A stretch of DNA of 64,000 nucleotides from the NCBI RefSeq assembly GCF_002251245.1, contig NZ_NPJG01000009.1, positions 1 to 64,000 on the forward strand, read 5' to 3'. How positions within the stretch are numbered: the first letter of the stretch is position 1; each line of letters opens with the position of its first letter. The notes under the pieces are model-generated. The model had not been told where the DNA came from and did no database searches. It was given only the letters and a program-made list of their open reading frames with translations. Position numbers and translations under genes: made by a program. This document shows, piece by piece, positions 1 through 10,212 of the stretch. Origin of the DNA: Prevotella sp. P5-92 (lineage in GTDB: Bacteria > Bacteroidota > Bacteroidia > Bacteroidales > Bacteroidaceae).

Positions 1-138
1 AGTTTTGCTTGTCTTCTTTTCGCAACACTAAGGTAAGTGAAAATTCTGACATGGCAAAATCCTGGGCAACTTTTTGTTGCTCAGGCACTTATAAATAATG
101 TTAAACTATAGTGTTGCGGAATTAAGGATGACAAGACC
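1..138. other. Intergenic start of window with inverted repeats
   Basis: No gene is supported here. Two inverted repeats are visible. A perfect 10-bp pair lies at 21-30 (CGCAACACTA) and 110-119 (TAGTGTTGCG). Nested inside it is a 10-bp stem at 61-70 and 76-85 with a T5 loop and one position that pairs as G-U in RNA. The inner hairpin could end a gene left of the window; the outer pair could be an operator or a long stem before the DUF4435 gene at 139. I see no clear -33/-7 promoter. Confidence 0.45.
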
Positions 139-1158
139 ATGGCAAAAAAACTGAGTGATAATATCAATTCGCGTTATGTGGAGGCGGCAAACAGGATGAC
201 GTCGAAGAAGGCGAGACGTAAGATTGTTGCTTACGTGGAGAGCTACGACGACGTGCTGTTTTGGCGGACTGTGCTGAACCGCTTTGAAGACGACACACGC
301 TACTTCGAGGTGATGCTGCCCTCGAAGCAGGCACTTGCGAGGGGAAAGAAGCCGGTGCTCATGAACTTCATTGGCAACCGTGTGGGCCCCGACATGATAG
401 CCTGTGTGGATGCCGACTACGACTACCTTCTACAGGGCCGTACTCCGACATCCAAGAAGGTGTTGTCGAGTCCGTATGTCTTCCATACCTACGTCTATGC
501 CATAGAGAACTACCAGTGTTATGCCGAGAGCCTGCATAACGTGGCGGTGATGGTGACACTCAACGATCATGCCATCTTCGACTTCAGACGTTTCATGCGT
601 GAGTATTCTGAGATTTGTTTTCCGCTCTTTGTATGGTCGGTATGGGCATACCGAACGGAGCGATATATGGATTTCTCCCTCTCTGACTTTGACCATCTCG
701 TGGAGTTGGGAGGACTGAACGTGCGCCAGCCACAGGTGGCCCTCGACCATCTAAGGCATAAGGTGGAGCGTAAGGTGCACTATTTCCAACAGCATTATCC
801 AAAGCATAGGATGGCGGTGGAAGGACTGCGAAAAGAGCTAATTGACCTTGGCGTGAAGCCTGCCACAACCTATCTCTATATGCATGGACACCACGTGTTT
901 GACACTATCGTGGCACCGATAATGTCGAAGGTGTGCAACATGCTTCGACAGGAAAGGGAGACGGAGATAAGCCGTACTGCCGTACACAAGACACAGATGC
1001 ATAACGAGATGTCGTGCTACGAAAACAGCCTCGCTGACGTGAAGACGATGCTGAAGAAGAATATGGGATACATGCTATGTCCGCAGTTCTTGCAGTTGCA
1101 AGAAGACATAGCCAAGTATCTCGATGGCGACAAAGACACAGAAAATTTATCCCGTTAG
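139..1158 (+). CDS. DUF4435 domain protein (Toprim-like)
   Basis: A 339-residue cytoplasmic protein with no signal peptide or membrane segment. The N-terminus has the DUF4435 pattern: a strand ending in Glu34, then Asp37/Asp38 and Phe41-Trp42, and near residues 89-96 a hydrophobic strand ending in CVDADYDY (Asp91, Asp93, Asp95). These acidic residues are those expected of a Toprim-like metal site, as in OLD-type nucleases. The C-terminal half is alpha-helical and not recognisable. DUF4435 proteins are often found with ATPases in presumed nucleic-acid or defence functions, but no ATPase partner is present here and the gene is alone on its strand. Its stop lies 10 bases from the sprA stop, so the two genes converge. 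The family call is fairly secure; the function is unknown. Confidence 0.75.
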   Translation: MAKKLSDNINSRYVEAANRMTSKKARRKIVAYVESYDDVLFWRTVLNRFEDDTRYFEVMLPSKQALARGKKPVLMNFIGNRVGPDMIACVDADYDYLLQGRTPTSKKVLSSPYVFHTYVYAIENYQCYAESLHNVAVMVTLNDHAIFDFRRFMREYSEICFPLFVWSVWAYRTERYMDFSLSDFDHLVELGGLNVRQPQVALDHLRHKVERKVHYFQQHYPKHRMAVEGLRKELIDLGVKPATTYLYMHGHHVFDTIVAPIMSKVCNMLRQERETEISRTAVHKTQMHNEMSCYENSLADVKTMLKKNMGYMLCPQFLQLQEDIAKYLDGDKDTENLSR

Positions 1159-1176
1159 AAAGACACGGCTAACGGG
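1151..1176. terminator. Hairpin covering two convergent stop codons
   Basis: An 8-bp perfect inverted repeat, CCCGTTAG (1151-1158) and CTAACGGG (1169-1176), contains the TAG of the DUF4435 gene in one arm and the TAG of sprA in the other. On the minus strand the stem is followed by a T-rich stretch, so it may act mainly as the sprA terminator; there is no T tract in the plus direction. Confidence 0.5.
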
Positions 1177-4100
1177 TAAGCGAGAACTTTAGCGACAAAC
1201 CAAAGTCTTGGGTGGTGGTGGGATAGCTGCTGCTCGAGAGCAGAGGCGTGTTGGTCTGACGGTCGTAATAGGCACTGAGGGTGAGCATGCGCGAGAGAGT
1301 ATAGTCGGCCATGAACGACAGCTTGAATGCCGAGTTGCCGCTGTTGGCAGAGGAGGTCATGGTGGCAATGTCGCGTGTGATGGAGGCTTGCTTGCGTAAC
1401 GAGATGTCGAGACGCAAGTTGAGGTCGTGGTTGGTGCCGCTACGCGATGTGGTCTGCCTGGAGGCATTGTCCTGAGTGTTTTTCTTTCCCTTTGCCGGAC
1501 GCACCTTGCGCGACTTCTGAGGTGTGAAGAGGTTGAAGTTGGTCAACTTGTAAGCCGCGCCTACCACCCAGTCCTTGCTGAGAGCCTCGTTGATTTGGAT
1601 GCTGGTCATACTGAGGCTGAGCACGCGTGTGGTGCGGTATTCGAGCTTGCACGTCAGGTTGTTGTGCATGGTAAGGTCGATGCCGAGCAGCGGTGCAAAC
1701 GACTCGTTGATGCTCACCGTGCTGATATTGTACATGGAATTGGGGACGGGATTGCCTGTGGTGGCGTCGGTGATGAAGCCACGACCGTTCATATACTCCT
1801 GGAAGGTGCTGAAGGAAGCGTAGCTGCCTATGGCGAACACGCTCTTATAGGCGTGACGCAGGGTGACTGTCTTGAAATGATCGCTGAGCCAAGGCAGGCG
1901 CGATAATCCCGTATAACGCAACGACCAGTTAGGCAACATGCGTTTCAGGGCAGGGAAGATGTCGAGCGACGAACCGCCGCTGGAGGTGTAGGCAGAGAGG
2001 AAGGCGGGGATGAGCACGTCAGCGCTATACTGACGGACGGTGCCTATCTCTGGATTGAACTTCGACCCGCCGATGACCGTTCCGTTGGCATCGGTCATGC
2101 CGGCAGGATAGAGGGCGTCGGCATACTGAGCCTCTACGCGGGAGCGGAACCCGTCGAGCGATGAGCAGAACTGTTCGAACGACTTCGACCTGTAGCCGTT
2201 GTTGGCGTTGCCCATACCCTCAAGTGCGCTCTTGAGACTGATGGTGGTCATATTGAACGAGCCGCTCTGTGTGGTGGGCATGCCGTCATACATGTACTGT
2301 ATGCTCTTTGCCTTGTTGACCGTGCGGCTGGCGTTGAGGTCTATCTTCAGGTCGCGTATGGGTTCGAGCGTCATGCGCAGCTGGAGGTCTTCAGTATTGT
2401 TGATGGTGGCAGGACTTGCCACACTGTCGGCACAGAGCAGCCATCCGTTGTCGAGTGCCTTGTTGAGATAGTTCTCTCCCACGAAGCCGAAGGCGAAGCC
2501 CAGACCTGGTGCCATGGCATTGCCGGTGCGCTGTCCGAGCATGTCGCCGATGGTAGGGGTGAAGCCTGGAATGGTCATCGACTGCTGGTTGCGGTAAGAG
2601 ATGTTCATGCTGCGCGCCATCATCAGGAAACGCGACACATGCTGGAGCGAGTTGTACCACCACTGTTTTTCCAACGGTTGCTTAGGCGTGACGCTGACCA
2701 TGATCTTCGTCGTGTCCTGATTGCGTATTATGATGGTGTTGTCGTCCTTCACCTTATAGTTGATGGCATAGGTGCGGCCGTCGGCGGTCTTTGCCGTCAC
2801 GATGATACGCTTGCTCTTCTTGTTGTGTCTGAGGGTGACGGTGGTGTCGGCCTTCAAGGTCACCTCCTTCTGGAAAGTGTTTTTGTTTAGCGGCAAGAGG
2901 GCGTTCTGCTTCGCGTCTTCGTCGTTCTTCTTTCCTGCTGCGAGGCGCCGCGACGAGGCTTTGCTGTTCTTGTTGTTGGTCGTCGTATTGTTTTTCTTGA
3001 AACGGTCGTTAGTCTTCTTCAGGAACGGGAAGAGGTTGTATAACGACTCGAAGTTGAGAGCCGACGTGAGGTTGAGGTTGCGGTTGTTGCTGATGGTGTT
3101 GCCAAGCGAGGTGCCATCCTCCATCTCCGAACCACGTGCCCAGGAGTAGGTGGCGTTATATGTGGCATTGGCATTGAGCCAGTTGAGTATGGGTAGCTTG
3201 TTGAGCGGCAGCTGGTAAGACGAGGTGAACGACTGCTGATATTCGAGCGGAGTGCCGAGGTTGCGGAGGCTGCGCCCTACGGAGTCTTTCCATTGGGCAT
3301 ACTGGTCGGGATAGAGGTCTTTGTTTACTGCCATATAAGGCTCTTCCACCTCTGCATGGGTGGAGCTCTGGAACGAGGCACGCAGGTTCTTGGTGAGATC
3401 CCATCGTATGGAGAACTCACGGTTCCACAGGAACTGCTGACTGAACGAGAGCGGCAGCTTGGAGCCGGCAGACGACTCGAGGTCGCGCTCCTGCATCTCA
3501 TAGTAGTTGCGCAGTATCTCGCTGTTGAAGGTGACGCTTTGCGGCAAGTAGTTGAGACCGAAAGCCTTAGGGAAGGCGAGCCACTTGCTCTTCCCCTTCA
3601 TGTTGCGGAACGGCTCGAAAGTCTTATATACGGGCGAATAGCTATAGTTGAACACACCACGCCACTGGTCCTCGCGCTCCCATACGGTGGTCTCGCCAGT
3701 GTTGTAGCGATGTGAATGGCTATAGCTAAAGGAGAAGTTGGCTGGGTCGTAAGGCATGGGGTGACGTTTAGTCTTTATACCCACCCGGACATTGGAGAGC
3801 GAGAAGTTGGTCGTGGTGTTGCGAGTCACGGCTATCGACTCGATGGAGTCGCGCTCATGACTGTCGAGGGCCGACTCGAGGGCATCGTCGAGAAGCATGT
3901 CGGTGTCGAGCGGGTTATACCGTGGGCGTGTCTCTTCCTTTGTCACTGAGTAATAGAGTGGTGCGGTGACCTTCGCCTTGTCAGGGAAGAACTTTCCGAG
4001 TTCAAGGTTGGCAGTGACGCTATATGTCTTATAGTCGTCGGTGGAGCGTTGTGACAAGCCTTCCTCCAGGCCGCCAAAGCCGTCGGTGGTGATGCGGCCT

Positions 4101-7100
4101 GCAAGGTTGACGGTGCCGAGGTCGGATAGTTGCATGTTGAGTGTTCCCGATGCCGCCCATCCGCCTTTGTTGTTAAACTCTAATAGTCGTAACTCGTTGA
4201 CCCACACCTCTCCCGACTTGGCGTTAGGCGAGATGTTCCTTACACCGATGATCATCGTCTTCACCTCTCCAACAGAGGGATTACCAATGATGGTCATCTT
4301 GTTGTTAGGCTTTTCGTTGTCATATTCGGTGTAAGCCTTGTTGTATGACGCCATTCCGTTGGCACGTGCCTGGTTGCGTGCTTTCTTCAGGGCGGTGAGC
4401 TTCGAGAGCTCTATGTCGAGGAGGTTGTCTTCGGGCCACACCTTGCGTCGGCTGTCTGCCGAGAGGTATTCGTAGTTACCTTCGGGAGTGAGCTTCAGCG
4501 GTATCTCGTATTCGTAATAGTTGTTACGATAGTCGGAGCCGAGGCGGATGAACACGGCGAGCTGGTCGTCCTGCAGCGAGGTGGTGTTGGGCTGGAGGGC
4601 GTTGGCATGAACAAACATCTGCAGACGCTTGTACTGGCGGAGGTCGAGGGAGGTGGTCTTATATACGGCCTTCGACTCTCCGTGCTGGAGGTTCTTTACG
4701 GTGAGGTTGAGAGCCTGCTCGTTGTTCTCAACCAACTGTGGCTGTGAGGGGTCGGTGACGCGGCTGATGCCTGGAGGCAGCACGTAGTTGACCGGTGTCT
4801 TGTTGGTATGCTCCTCGATGTTTACGGCACTGGTCTCGAGGGTGCCTGCTGCCGCCTGTGCGTCGAGCTCCTGCTCATATGTCCGCCATTCGCCACGCAC
4901 GAGGTCGAGACTACCGAAGCGCAGTATGATAGGCTGTTCGAAGTTGGTGAGGAACATACGCATGAAACGTATGGAGGTGAGGTCGCTGATGGAGCCTACC
5001 TTCTCGCGGTCGGCGGCATAGAGCGGAATACGGAACTTATACCATTTCACCTTCTCCTTGTTGCCGTTGCGCAGTGGGGCAAGCGATTCGCGTATCTCTG
5101 AGAGGTAGTTCTGGCCGACGCGTTCCTCTGAAAAGTCTTCTGGACGGATGCTCACACGATACTGATAGTAACGCTCATACTCGTTGAGGGTGTAGTCCTG
5201 GTTGATGTCTTCCACGTCGGGTGTGGTCTTGTACGAGGTGTCGTAGCCCTCGGTATTTGTGTCGTTGTCGGGCGAGTTGCCTTGCGGGTTGTTGATACGC
5301 TTGTAGCGTTCGTGGATAGAAGCCTTCCGCTCGTCGAGGTCAGCTCCACGATAGTAGTGGTAGTTGTCGTTGGCGGGGTCTTTTTGCCATGCGTTGCGGA
5401 TGCTGTCGTTGGTGACGCTCTGTGCAAAGGCGCGGAAGTCGGCATAGCTGTCGAACGTCTGCTCCTCGGCGTCGGTAAGTCCGTTGTAGCCCACATCTTG
5501 TTTCTCGCGCGAGCCGGCAGAGGTGGCAAAAGCGTAGGTCTGTGTGGCCTGCACGGGGATCTTTCCCCACTGTGTGGTGGTGAAACTGCTGGTGCCATCG
5601 ACGGGCATTCCACTCTCGTAGAACTTCTTTCCGTCGCGCAGTATGTCCTCGCTCACCTCGCCGAGGTTGATGTAGAGGTCGCCGCCATAGTTGTTGCCGT
5701 CGGCTTTGTCGCGTGAGTAGATAAACGGGTCGAGGAGCCAGAACTCGATGTACTCGATGTTGGCTTGTTCGAAGTCGTTGGTGTCGAGCTTACGCATCAT
5801 TCCTCCCCATTTCGTCTGTGGCGAGCGCAGGCTGCCGTCGGTGTTCATCTGTGTGGAGAAGTTGTAGGGGCCACGTTCTTTGGGGTAGTAAGCGAGATTG
5901 AGTATCGACAGGGTGGAGGTGGCTCCATTATAGGTGCTTTGGTCACGGTTGGGGTAGAGCTCGCTGACATAGACCTCACGTACATAGTGGTTGGAGAGCT
6001 GTTCGAGGTCGCTCTTGATATGTGCCGGGGTGAGCGACGAACTGCGGTAGGTGAACAGTGGGTCGATGGTGTACCACGCTAACTGTGCGCGGTTGAAGCC
6101 ACTGGCAAGGGTGCTCTTGTCGCTATGTTCGGGGAAGAGGGTGGGCACGCTGGAGAGTGTCCACGACTTGGCGTCGCTGACACTGATATTGTTTTTCGTG
6201 TTCTCGAAGTCGTCAATATAAGAAGCGTTATCCTGCGTGCCTCCTGCCTGTCCGGCAATGAGTTGCGCAAACTCGCCGGTGAAGGAGATATATGACGGTT
6301 TGGTGAGATGGAGCAGTGGTAGCTTGTCGAGCATGTCGGTAAGCCATTGGCTCTCGTGTTTCCAGTTGAGGTTGAATCCCCACAACATATTGCTGAGCGG
6401 TTCGCTTCCCATGGTGACCTTGGAGGTCAGCGACTGTTCGGAGAGCTTCTGGAACGTACCGCTGATCTGCAGATCTTTAGAGAAGTCATACTCCCAGTTA
6501 AGACCCATCAAAGTCTTACGCTGCATGCCATACTCAGTGTCGCTCTCCAACGACACGTTTACCGACGTGCCGGCATCGATGATGCTCTGGTTGAGGATGG
6601 TCACCTCGCCTGCTGAGTAGTCAACGGTATAGTCGCTGCCCTCTGTCAGCACCTGTCCGCCTGCCGTCACCACCACCGAACCTCGTGGTACGTTGTACGC
6701 ACCAAGCGAGATGACGTTTGCCGACGAACCCTTGAACTGTCCGGCAAGCAGGTATTTGTTTTTTGCCGTCATCTGTTTTGCCGTGGTGCGGGTGGAGGTA
6801 TAGAGCTCGGTGAAAGCATACTCCTTTGCCTTTTCCGAGTCCATGCCGGCATTGACGAGTTGGGTGATGAGATATTGTCCGAACGGCTCTATCTTAGGGA
6901 AGAACACGCGGCCATTGCTCACGGTATAGCCTTGTACATAATCGAAATAGCCGTTAGGGTTCGGCTTGTCGTTGTTGTCGAGGCGGTCGGCACCGAGGAG
7001 TCTGACAAGGGTCTGCTCCTTGACGTTGGGTTCGGGGATATAGTTGAGATAAACACCTGTGGTGTCGCTCTTGTACTTCACGTCGAGACGGAACTTCTGT

Positions 7101-8689
7101 TTCTCTACCGAGGAGGCGAGGTAATACACGTTCTTCATCATCAGTTGCCAGTTAGGGGCGGCAGGACTGTTGTTGGTGTTCTTGAGACTTTTCACAAACA
7201 ATGCCTCAGAGGCGTCCTGACGGTCGGTGGAGAACTCGCCCACCTGGTATGTGCGTCCGCCAAGAGTGTATTCGTATGCCACGGCAAGCACCTGGTCGGT
7301 CTGGAGTGTGCTCTTCAGACTGACGTATCCGAGTGCGGAGTTCAGGGTATATTCCGACGAGGTGAGAAGACGTGCGCTCTGAACCTTCTCGTAATCCACT
7401 CCGCCCTCAAAGTCGGGAATAGTAGCAAGCACCGATGAGGTCTTGTCGATATTGCGGGCATCGGCATACTGGGTGGTCATCTGCTGATACTCGCTGTTGG
7501 CGGTGTTGGATGGAGGCAGTGAGGTGTCGCCGCCCCAGAGGGGCTTGCTCACGTGTGCCCCTTCGCCGAGGTCGGTGAGTGCGATGACATTGCGTGAGTT
7601 GCTTGTCGTTCCCGTCTTGTTTGTCACCCATATCTCCACACGTGTGATCTTTATACCGGTGGTGATATTGGGGAGGGTTGACATGGCCTTGTCGTAGATG
7701 TCGCGGAAATAGTGGGCGAGGAAGAAGTGGCGATTCTCCTCATAGTCAGCCACGTTGATCTCAAAAGGAGTGAGTTGTGTGCCTCCCTTAGACGACACGC
7801 TCTTGGTGGCCGACTTCTTTTGTGAGAGCACGGTCTGCAGCTTCAGCTTTCCAAACTGCATGTCGGTACGGATACCGAAAAGCGACGACGCGCCCTTGAT
7901 GAGCGACGAGTTGGAGGGAAACGAGATATTGCCTGCTTCCACGAGCTTTATTATCTCGTCTTCCTTGCCCTCGTATTTCAGTTTGAGATTCTTTGAGCCG
8001 AAATCGAAGGTGGCGTCGGTGTTGTAGCTGAGGTTCATGTTCACCTTGTCGCCTACCTTACCTGTCATGTTGAGGTTGATCTTCTCGTCGAAGTCAATTG
8101 ACTTCGTCTTTCGGTTACGTATCGGCAGCGAAGGGTTGTCGATATTCTTCAGGGTGGCGCCGAGTTTCAGCTCGGCCGTTCCCTGTGTCTTTATGCGCAC
8201 GCCTCCAGGACCGAAGATCTTCTCTGCGGGTCCAAGGTCAAAGTGCATGTCGGTGAAAGAGAACTTGTCCTTGCCTTTGTTTGCTACGTTTTCGGCATTT
8301 TTCTTCTTAAAGAACTCTTTAAGAGCCTGTTTCTCAGTCCATTTCTGATATTCCTCGGGAGTGAGCAGCATGGGGGTGTTGAGATAGGAGTCGCCTATCT
8401 TCGTACCGATATAGTAAAATCCGGTGGAGTCGTTGTATTCCGCCACTTCCGAGAGGTTGTCGGGAGTCTTGAGGTCGATGGCTATGGAGTCGAGGTCATC
8501 TGCGGTGAGGGGTGCCGTCCTTCTCACCCTCCATCTGGACTTTGCGGCTGAGTCGGGCACAATATCACTATCCGTCACGACAAGGGAATCTCTTTGTGTA
8601 TTCACTTGTCGTGACGTCTTCCTGACTTGTGGCGCCGCAAAGGCGCATATGCAAGCCAACGATAGTATTATGTATTTCACCCTATTCAA
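1169..8689 (-). CDS. sprA: Type IX secretion outer-membrane translocon SprA/Sov
   Basis: A 2506-residue protein, matching the very large size of SprA (Flavobacterium) and Sov (Porphyromonas), the outer-membrane beta-barrel through which the type IX system exports folded proteins. An N-terminal signal peptide (about residues 1-19, ending in CAFAAP) leads into a long run of amphipathic beta strands, with recurrent short segments such as GVRIKTQGTAELKLGA near the N-terminus and a C-terminus ending in an aromatic, alternating strand (FGLSLKFSLTR). A basic Lys/Asn-rich low-complexity insert lies around residues 1900-1930. The gene stands alone; the next gene on the strand, an alkaline phosphatase, ends 83 bases upstream. 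Its presence implies that the cell exports proteins bearing C-terminal sorting domains; one candidate cargo is the protein at 33140-35134. Identification is from length, topology and remembered family segments. Confidence 0.9.
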   Translation of the reverse strand: MNRVKYIILSLACICAFAAPQVRKTSRQVNTQRDSLVVTDSDIVPDSAAKSRWRVRRTAPLTADDLDSIAIDLKTPDNLSEVAEYNDSTGFYYIGTKIGDSYLNTPMLLTPEEYQKWTEKQALKEFFKKKNAENVANKGKDKFSFTDMHFDLGPAEKIFGPGGVRIKTQGTAELKLGATLKNIDNPSLPIRNRKTKSIDFDEKINLNMTGKVGDKVNMNLSYNTDATFDFGSKNLKLKYEGKEDEIIKLVEAGNISFPSNSSLIKGASSLFGIRTDMQFGKLKLQTVLSQKKSATKSVSSKGGTQLTPFEINVADYEENRHFFLAHYFRDIYDKAMSTLPNITTGIKITRVEIWVTNKTGTTSNSRNVIALTDLGEGAHVSKPLWGGDTSLPPSNTANSEYQQMTTQYADARNIDKTSSVLATIPDFEGGVDYEKVQSARLLTSSEYTLNSALGYVSLKSTLQTDQVLAVAYEYTLGGRTYQVGEFSTDRQDASEALFVKSLKNTNNSPAAPNWQLMMKNVYYLASSVEKQKFRLDVKYKSDTTGVYLNYIPEPNVKEQTLVRLLGADRLDNNDKPNPNGYFDYVQGYTVSNGRVFFPKIEPFGQYLITQLVNAGMDSEKAKEYAFTELYTSTRTTAKQMTAKNKYLLAGQFKGSSANVISLGAYNVPRGSVVVTAGGQVLTEGSDYTVDYSAGEVTILNQSIIDAGTSVNVSLESDTEYGMQRKTLMGLNWEYDFSKDLQISGTFQKLSEQSLTSKVTMGSEPLSNMLWGFNLNWKHESQWLTDMLDKLPLLHLTKPSYISFTGEFAQLIAGQAGGTQDNASYIDDFENTKNNISVSDAKSWTLSSVPTLFPEHSDKSTLASGFNRAQLAWYTIDPLFTYRSSSLTPAHIKSDLEQLSNHYVREVYVSELYPNRDQSTYNGATSTLSILNLAYYPKERGPYNFSTQMNTDGSLRSPQTKWGGMMRKLDTNDFEQANIEYIEFWLLDPFIYSRDKADGNNYGGDLYINLGEVSEDILRDGKKFYESGMPVDGTSSFTTTQWGKIPVQATQTYAFATSAGSREKQDVGYNGLTDAEEQTFDSYADFRAFAQSVTNDSIRNAWQKDPANDNYHYYRGADLDERKASIHERYKRINNPQGNSPDNDTNTEGYDTSYKTTPDVEDINQDYTLNEYERYYQYRVSIRPEDFSEERVGQNYLSEIRESLAPLRNGNKEKVKWYKFRIPLYAADREKVGSISDLTSIRFMRMFLTNFEQPIILRFGSLDLVRGEWRTYEQELDAQAAAGTLETSAVNIEEHTNKTPVNYVLPPGISRVTDPSQPQLVENNEQALNLTVKNLQHGESKAVYKTTSLDLRQYKRLQMFVHANALQPNTTSLQDDQLAVFIRLGSDYRNNYYEYEIPLKLTPEGNYEYLSADSRRKVWPEDNLLDIELSKLTALKKARNQARANGMASYNKAYTEYDNEKPNNKMTIIGNPSVGEVKTMIIGVRNISPNAKSGEVWVNELRLLEFNNKGGWAASGTLNMQLSDLGTVNLAGRITTDGFGGLEEGLSQRSTDDYKTYSVTANLELGKFFPDKAKVTAPLYYSVTKEETRPRYNPLDTDMLLDDALESALDSHERDSIESIAVTRNTTTNFSLSNVRVGIKTKRHPMPYDPANFSFSYSHSHRYNTGETTVWEREDQWRGVFNYSYSPVYKTFEPFRNMKGKSKWLAFPKAFGLNYLPQSVTFNSEILRNYYEMQERDLESSAGSKLPLSFSQQFLWNREFSIRWDLTKNLRASFQSSTHAEVEEPYMAVNKDLYPDQYAQWKDSVGRSLRNLGTPLEYQQSFTSSYQLPLNKLPILNWLNANATYNATYSWARGSEMEDGTSLGNTISNNRNLNLTSALNFESLYNLFPFLKKTNDRFKKNNTTTNNKNSKASSRRLAAGKKNDEDAKQNALLPLNKNTFQKEVTLKADTTVTLRHNKKSKRIIVTAKTADGRTYAINYKVKDDNTIIIRNQDTTKIMVSVTPKQPLEKQWWYNSLQHVSRFLMMARSMNISYRNQQSMTIPGFTPTIGDMLGQRTGNAMAPGLGFAFGFVGENYLNKALDNGWLLCADSVASPATINNTEDLQLRMTLEPIRDLKIDLNASRTVNKAKSIQYMYDGMPTTQSGSFNMTTISLKSALEGMGNANNGYRSKSFEQFCSSLDGFRSRVEAQYADALYPAGMTDANGTVIGGSKFNPEIGTVRQYSADVLIPAFLSAYTSSGGSSLDIFPALKRMLPNWSLRYTGLSRLPWLSDHFKTVTLRHAYKSVFAIGSYASFSTFQEYMNGRGFITDATTGNPVPNSMYNISTVSINESFAPLLGIDLTMHNNLTCKLEYRTTRVLSLSMTSIQINEALSKDWVVGAAYKLTNFNLFTPQKSRKVRPAKGKKNTQDNASRQTTSRSGTNHDLNLRLDISLRKQASITRDIATMTSSANSGNSAFKLSFMADYTLSRMLTLSAYYDRQTNTPLLSSSSYPTTTQDFGLSLKFSLTR

Positions 8690-8772
8690 TGGTGCTCTTT
8701 TCTATTCAATATACATTGAATAAAACGCAGGAATAGGCGATTTATTGTGTTTCAGTGAGATTATTGTGTCCT

Positions 8773-10194
8773 TCATTTCCCCCCTTCCCATCCTGCAGCC
8801 TCCGCAATACGCTTACAGATCTCCGTATTGTCGATACGTCCGTGGATCTTTTCTGCTCCGGCACCGATGGCAAAACAAGGTACGTAGCCGTTGCTATGAC
8901 CGGTGTTTCCCCAGTCGATATGAGCACATTCGCATATTGTGGCACGTACGGTCGAGGCAAACTCATCGTCGCTCTGATAGAGCGTCTTGGTGTCTTTGCC
9001 CTTGCCGGCGAGCACCTTCTCGAAAGCCTCTTTCAGACGTGCTGTCTGCTTGTCGGTGAGCTTTACCTTGTCCCAAAAACCAAAGTTCTCGGTCAGGAAG
9101 GCCTTTGCCAAGTCCCATGTATAATTATTTCCGTGTTTCTCACGAAGGCCATGGAGCATGAAACCGAGTTTGCCGATGCTCATGCGTTGATGGCTGAGAA
9201 GGTCGAGATGAAGCTCATACCTGCCTCTTCCAAGCACCAGTCCGCCAGTCTCATGATCGGCAGTGACCACGATGAGGGTCTCGTCGGGATGCTGCTGATA
9301 GAACTCGTAAGCCACGCGTATGGCATTGTCCATGTCTATCACCTCGTGGATGAACGAAGGGTCGTTGCCATGACATGCCCAGTCTATCTTTCCTCCCTCT
9401 ACCATAAGGAAGAAACCATCCTTCTCGGATTGTTTCTTTGTGAGGAAGTTGACGGCGGCGCGAGTGATGTCGGTGAGTGTGAGGTCTTTTTTCGTGCGGT
9501 CGATAGCGAACGGTATGCTGTGGCGGTCAAACTTGCTTGCCTCCTCGCTCTGAAGGAGTATCATGCGGCTTGCCTTGCCTGCTTTTTTCTGGTAGTCTTT
9601 ATATCCGCGGGCAATGGTAAAGCCCTTGTCTGCTGCCTGGCGATAGAGGTCGGGACCGCCCTCCTGAGGGTTCTTCGGCGACACGAAGTCGGAACCGGCA
9701 TAGAAGTCGTTGCCGCTATTGACGAGCTGCTGGCCAATGATATACGAACTGCCACGGTCGCCCACATGCGCATAGAAGGCTGCTGGTGTGGCATGATCGA
9801 CGCTCACGCTGGTTGCTATGCCCACGGCAGCACCGGCATCGCGTGCCCAGTCGGCGATACAAGAGAACGGGGTCTCCTTGTCTTTCAGTACGCCAAGACA
9901 GCCGTTCCGCGTCTTGTTGCCACTGGCAAGGGCGGTGCCTCCGGCGGCAGAGTCAGTGACGCCATTGGTGGCGCTCTGTGTGTTGACGAGGGCTGTATAA
10001 GGGAAGGACGGGAAACAGAGTTCCTTGATGCCGATACGTCCTTCCAGAGCACCGAGATATGTCTCTGCGGCGTTGACCTGGTTTACTCCCATGCCGTCGC
10101 CAATAAAGTAGAACACATACTTTGCCTTTCCCTCTGCCATCATCTGGATGGCTGCAAACAAAAGGCAAATCAAAGCGAAAATCTTATTTTTCAT
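8773..10194 (-). CDS. Alkaline phosphatase, secreted
   Basis: A 473-residue PhoA-family phosphomonoesterase with a signal peptide (residues 1-20, ending QMMA), acting outside the inner membrane. Metal and active-site signatures are in the expected order: FIGDGMG (metal Asp33), VTDSAAGGTAL with the nucleophile Ser82 after Asp81, VEGGKIDWACHGND, TADHETGGL, and near the C-terminus a GHSNG segment carrying the last zinc His. All key residues needed for hydrolysis are present. It releases phosphate from organic esters. The start is 18 bases after the DUF3667 stop on the same strand, so co-transcription is possible. No Pho-box-like repeat was recognised. The long open frame on the opposite strand is a shadow of this gene. 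Confidence 0.93.
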   Translation of the reverse strand: MKNKIFALICLLFAAIQMMAEGKAKYVFYFIGDGMGVNQVNAAETYLGALEGRIGIKELCFPSFPYTALVNTQSATNGVTDSAAGGTALASGNKTRNGCLGVLKDKETPFSCIADWARDAGAAVGIATSVSVDHATPAAFYAHVGDRGSSYIIGQQLVNSGNDFYAGSDFVSPKNPQEGGPDLYRQAADKGFTIARGYKDYQKKAGKASRMILLQSEEASKFDRHSIPFAIDRTKKDLTLTDITRAAVNFLTKKQSEKDGFFLMVEGGKIDWACHGNDPSFIHEVIDMDNAIRVAYEFYQQHPDETLIVVTADHETGGLVLGRGRYELHLDLLSHQRMSIGKLGFMLHGLREKHGNNYTWDLAKAFLTENFGFWDKVKLTDKQTARLKEAFEKVLAGKGKDTKTLYQSDDEFASTVRATICECAHIDWGNTGHSNGYVPCFAIGAGAEKIHGRIDNTEICKRIAEAAGWEGGK

Positions 10195-10212
10195 AGTCGC
10201 GAGTTTTAAGTG

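Noticed and set aside
8755-10209. A 484-codon open frame on the plus strand
   Set aside because: It lies exactly opposite the alkaline phosphatase, whose motifs are complete. The frame is a shadow with no recognisable domain.
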